Below, piece after piece: positions 4,825-5,989 of a stretch of 5,989 nt of DNA; position 1 is the first letter of the stretch, and the number at the start of each line of letters is the position of its first letter. The translations under genes and the position numbers were made by a program. This DNA comes from Caldifarciminota bacterium (GTDB lineage: Bacteria > Hydrothermota > Hydrothermia > S141-80): NCBI GenBank assembly GCA_015490255.1, contig WFYF01000323.1, positions 1-5,989 of the forward strand, read 5' to 3'. The notes under the pieces are model-generated. The model ran no database searches and was not told where the DNA came from. It worked only from the letters and a program-made list of their open reading frames with translations.

Positions 4825-5989
4825 TGGCCATCTCAACGCGATCCGAAACCGCACCTTCCCTTTTCTCCAACCTCCGATTTCTGGCCTTTGCACTGGTGGA
4901 AAGCCTTTCCCAGCTGGGAGACCGTCTGAATCACCTGGCCCTGGTGGCTCTCCTGGCGGCAAAGGCGCAGTATTCCCCCATCGCCTTTTCGGAAATGGCC
5001 GTGTATTTCACGCTGCCCAACCTGATCTTTGGCCCCCTCTCCGGCGTGGTGGCAGACCGTCTGGACCGCAAAAAACTTCTGGTGTGGGGGGATCTCCTCC
5101 GGGCCGCTCTGGTGGCCACCATTCCTTTTCTGGTGTTCGCCGGGTTTCACCTGCGGGTGGTGTTCGGGGTGGTGTTTCTGATTTTCACCCTCGGCATCTT
5201 TTACAGCGCCGCCCGGATGGCGGTGATCCCCATGCTCCTTCCGGACCAGAGGCTCCTGCTCCAGGCCAACGCCTGGATGAACATCCTGGGCCGCATGGCC
5301 ACCCTGGTGGGGGTGGTGACGGCCGGGGTGGTGATTGACTGGCCCGGCTGGAAGGACCTGGGGACGGAGGGATGGGCCGTGGGGTTCTGGGGAGACGCCC
5401 TGACCTATTTCATCGCCGGGCTGGTGATCGCTCTGCTGCCCATCCGGGGCCAACCGGTGAAACCCCGGAAAGGCCGGCTCCTATCCACCCTCAAAGAGCA
5501 GGAAAAGACCTATGTTCACACGGTGATAGCGGACCTCCGGGCCCTGCTTCACCTCATCCGTCGCCGACCGGATCTCCGTTGGGTGCTGGGATCGGTGCTG
5601 CTGCTCGTGGCCCAGGCCGCCACGGTGTATACCCTGGGTCTGGTGCTCATCCAGCAGGTGTATGGCTACGGAACCCGTGGTCTCGGATTCCTCGGAGGAA
5701 GTGCTGCCCTGGGTATGGTGCTGGGCGGCGTGCTGTATGCCCGCATCGGCCGGAAGTTCCGCAAGCTTCCCACCATATACGTCGCGCTGAGCGGGCTTGC
5801 TGCCACCCTTCTCGCACTGGCCTTTCGTCTTCCCTGGGAAGCCCTTCTGGCCCTCGGGATTCCCGGAGGGCTGTTTCTGGTGGTGGCCCTCATCGCCCAG
5901 GACACGGTTATCCATGAGCGCATTGAGTCGGGGTTCCAGGGCCGGGTGTTTTCCACACGGGATATGCTCCTTGCCCTGGGATTCCTGAT
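4824..5989 (+). CDS. MFS transporter, exporter-like (MFS_3/EntS type), incomplete at right edge
   Basis: This is an inner-membrane major facilitator superfamily protein; the substrate cannot be told from sequence. The first 388 residues are present, with no stop before the edge; about 400-430 would be typical. A short hydrophilic N-terminus leads into helix 1 (about 17-33). The MFS loop 2-3 motif is clear in GPLSGVVADRLDRKK (70-84), with D78, R79 and R82. Helices follow at about 90-108, 111-130, 155-172 and 188-206. A basic central loop (about 209-250, RGQPVKPRKGR...RRRPD) links the two halves, and the second half has helices near 252-277, 286-306, 317-334 and 338-358. IPMLLPDQRLLLQANA (135-150) and FQGRVFSTRDM (371-381) resemble conserved parts of the EntS/MFS_3 exporter branch, which includes siderophore and drug exporters. 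The start overlaps the gatB stop as TGATG with no clear Shine-Dalgarno sequence, suggesting reinitiation. No functional link to atpB or gatB is evident. Confidence 0.88.
   Translation, partial: MAISTRSETAPSLFSNLRFLAFALVESLSQLGDRLNHLALVALLAAKAQYSPIAFSEMAVYFTLPNLIFGPLSGVVADRLDRKKLLVWGDLLRAALVATIPFLVFAGFHLRVVFGVVFLIFTLGIFYSAARMAVIPMLLPDQRLLLQANAWMNILGRMATLVGVVTAGVVIDWPGWKDLGTEGWAVGFWGDALTYFIAGLVIALLPIRGQPVKPRKGRLLSTLKEQEKTYVHTVIADLRALLHLIRRRPDLRWVLGSVLLLVAQAATVYTLGLVLIQQVYGYGTRGLGFLGGSAALGMVLGGVLYARIGRKFRKLPTIYVALSGLAATLLALAFRLPWEALLALGIPGGLFLVVALIAQDTVIHERIESGFQGRVFSTRDMLLALGFL

Noticed and set aside
3940..4962. A 340-codon minus-strand frame opposite gatB and the start of the MFS gene.
   Set aside because: It crosses the gatB/MFS junction antisense to two well-supported genes, with no domain of its own.
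1..5989. Frequent CCCGGG/TCCCGGGA-like words as a dispersed repeat or uptake motif.
   Set aside because: Most fall in codons where CGG arginine follows a C-ending codon and precedes Glu, Asp or Gly; spacing is irregular and G+C-rich codon choice explains them.
1..5989. CRISPR array, tRNA or rRNA gene, insertion sequence, or defence or phage system.
   Set aside because: I saw no regular repeats, no tRNA-like arms, no terminal inverted repeats and no transposase, nuclease or phage-like protein; all sequence outside the 118-bp divergent gap is accounted for by six housekeeping or transport genes.

Overview
This window is wall-to-wall protein-coding DNA of high G+C content. It has six genes in two divergent transcription units and only one intergenic gap (1891-2008). 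I see no RNA genes, insertion sequences, CRISPR arrays or long repeats. The gene content points to a bacterium with a V/A-type ATPase, cytochrome c maturation by the Ccm route (System I), an AmmeMemoRadiSam-type radical SAM enzyme, and the GatCAB route to Gln-tRNA or Asn-tRNA. That combination, the high G+C and a promoter that looks leaderless suggest a thermophilic or deep-branching lineage such as Deinococcota or a comparable phylum. This assignment is inference; the sequence alone does not fix the phylum.

Leftward unit (minus strand, read from 1890 down to 1): amrS (radical SAM enzyme, 760-1890), ccmH (cytochrome c maturation thioredox protein, 341-787) and nadB (L-aspartate oxidase, N-terminal 114 residues, running off the left edge). 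The genes overlap by 28 nt (amrS/ccmH) and 4 nt (ccmH/nadB, ATGA), so they are almost certainly one operon with translational coupling. All three concern redox or cofactor chemistry, but they belong to separate pathways.

Rightward unit (plus strand): atpB (V/A-type ATPase subunit B, 2009-3424), gatB (Asp/Glu-tRNA amidotransferase subunit B, 3424-4824) and an MFS exporter-like membrane protein (4824 to the right edge, incomplete). Both junctions are TGATG stop/start overlaps. The unusual point is that atpB stands alone: the gene directly upstream is divergent, and the gene downstream is gatB, so neither atpA nor atpD is adjacent as in a standard V/A-ATPase operon.

The 118-bp divergent region carries two good sigma70-type promoters placed back to back. 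The amrS promoter (TTGCCA-17-TAAGAT) puts the transcription start at or one base before the amrS ATG, so that mRNA is predicted to be leaderless. The atpB promoter (TTGAAA-17-TATCCT) leaves a leader of about 28 nt with a good Shine-Dalgarno sequence. I did not find a convincing novel system. The main points of interest are the gene arrangement, the leaderless promoter and the overlapping translation signals.
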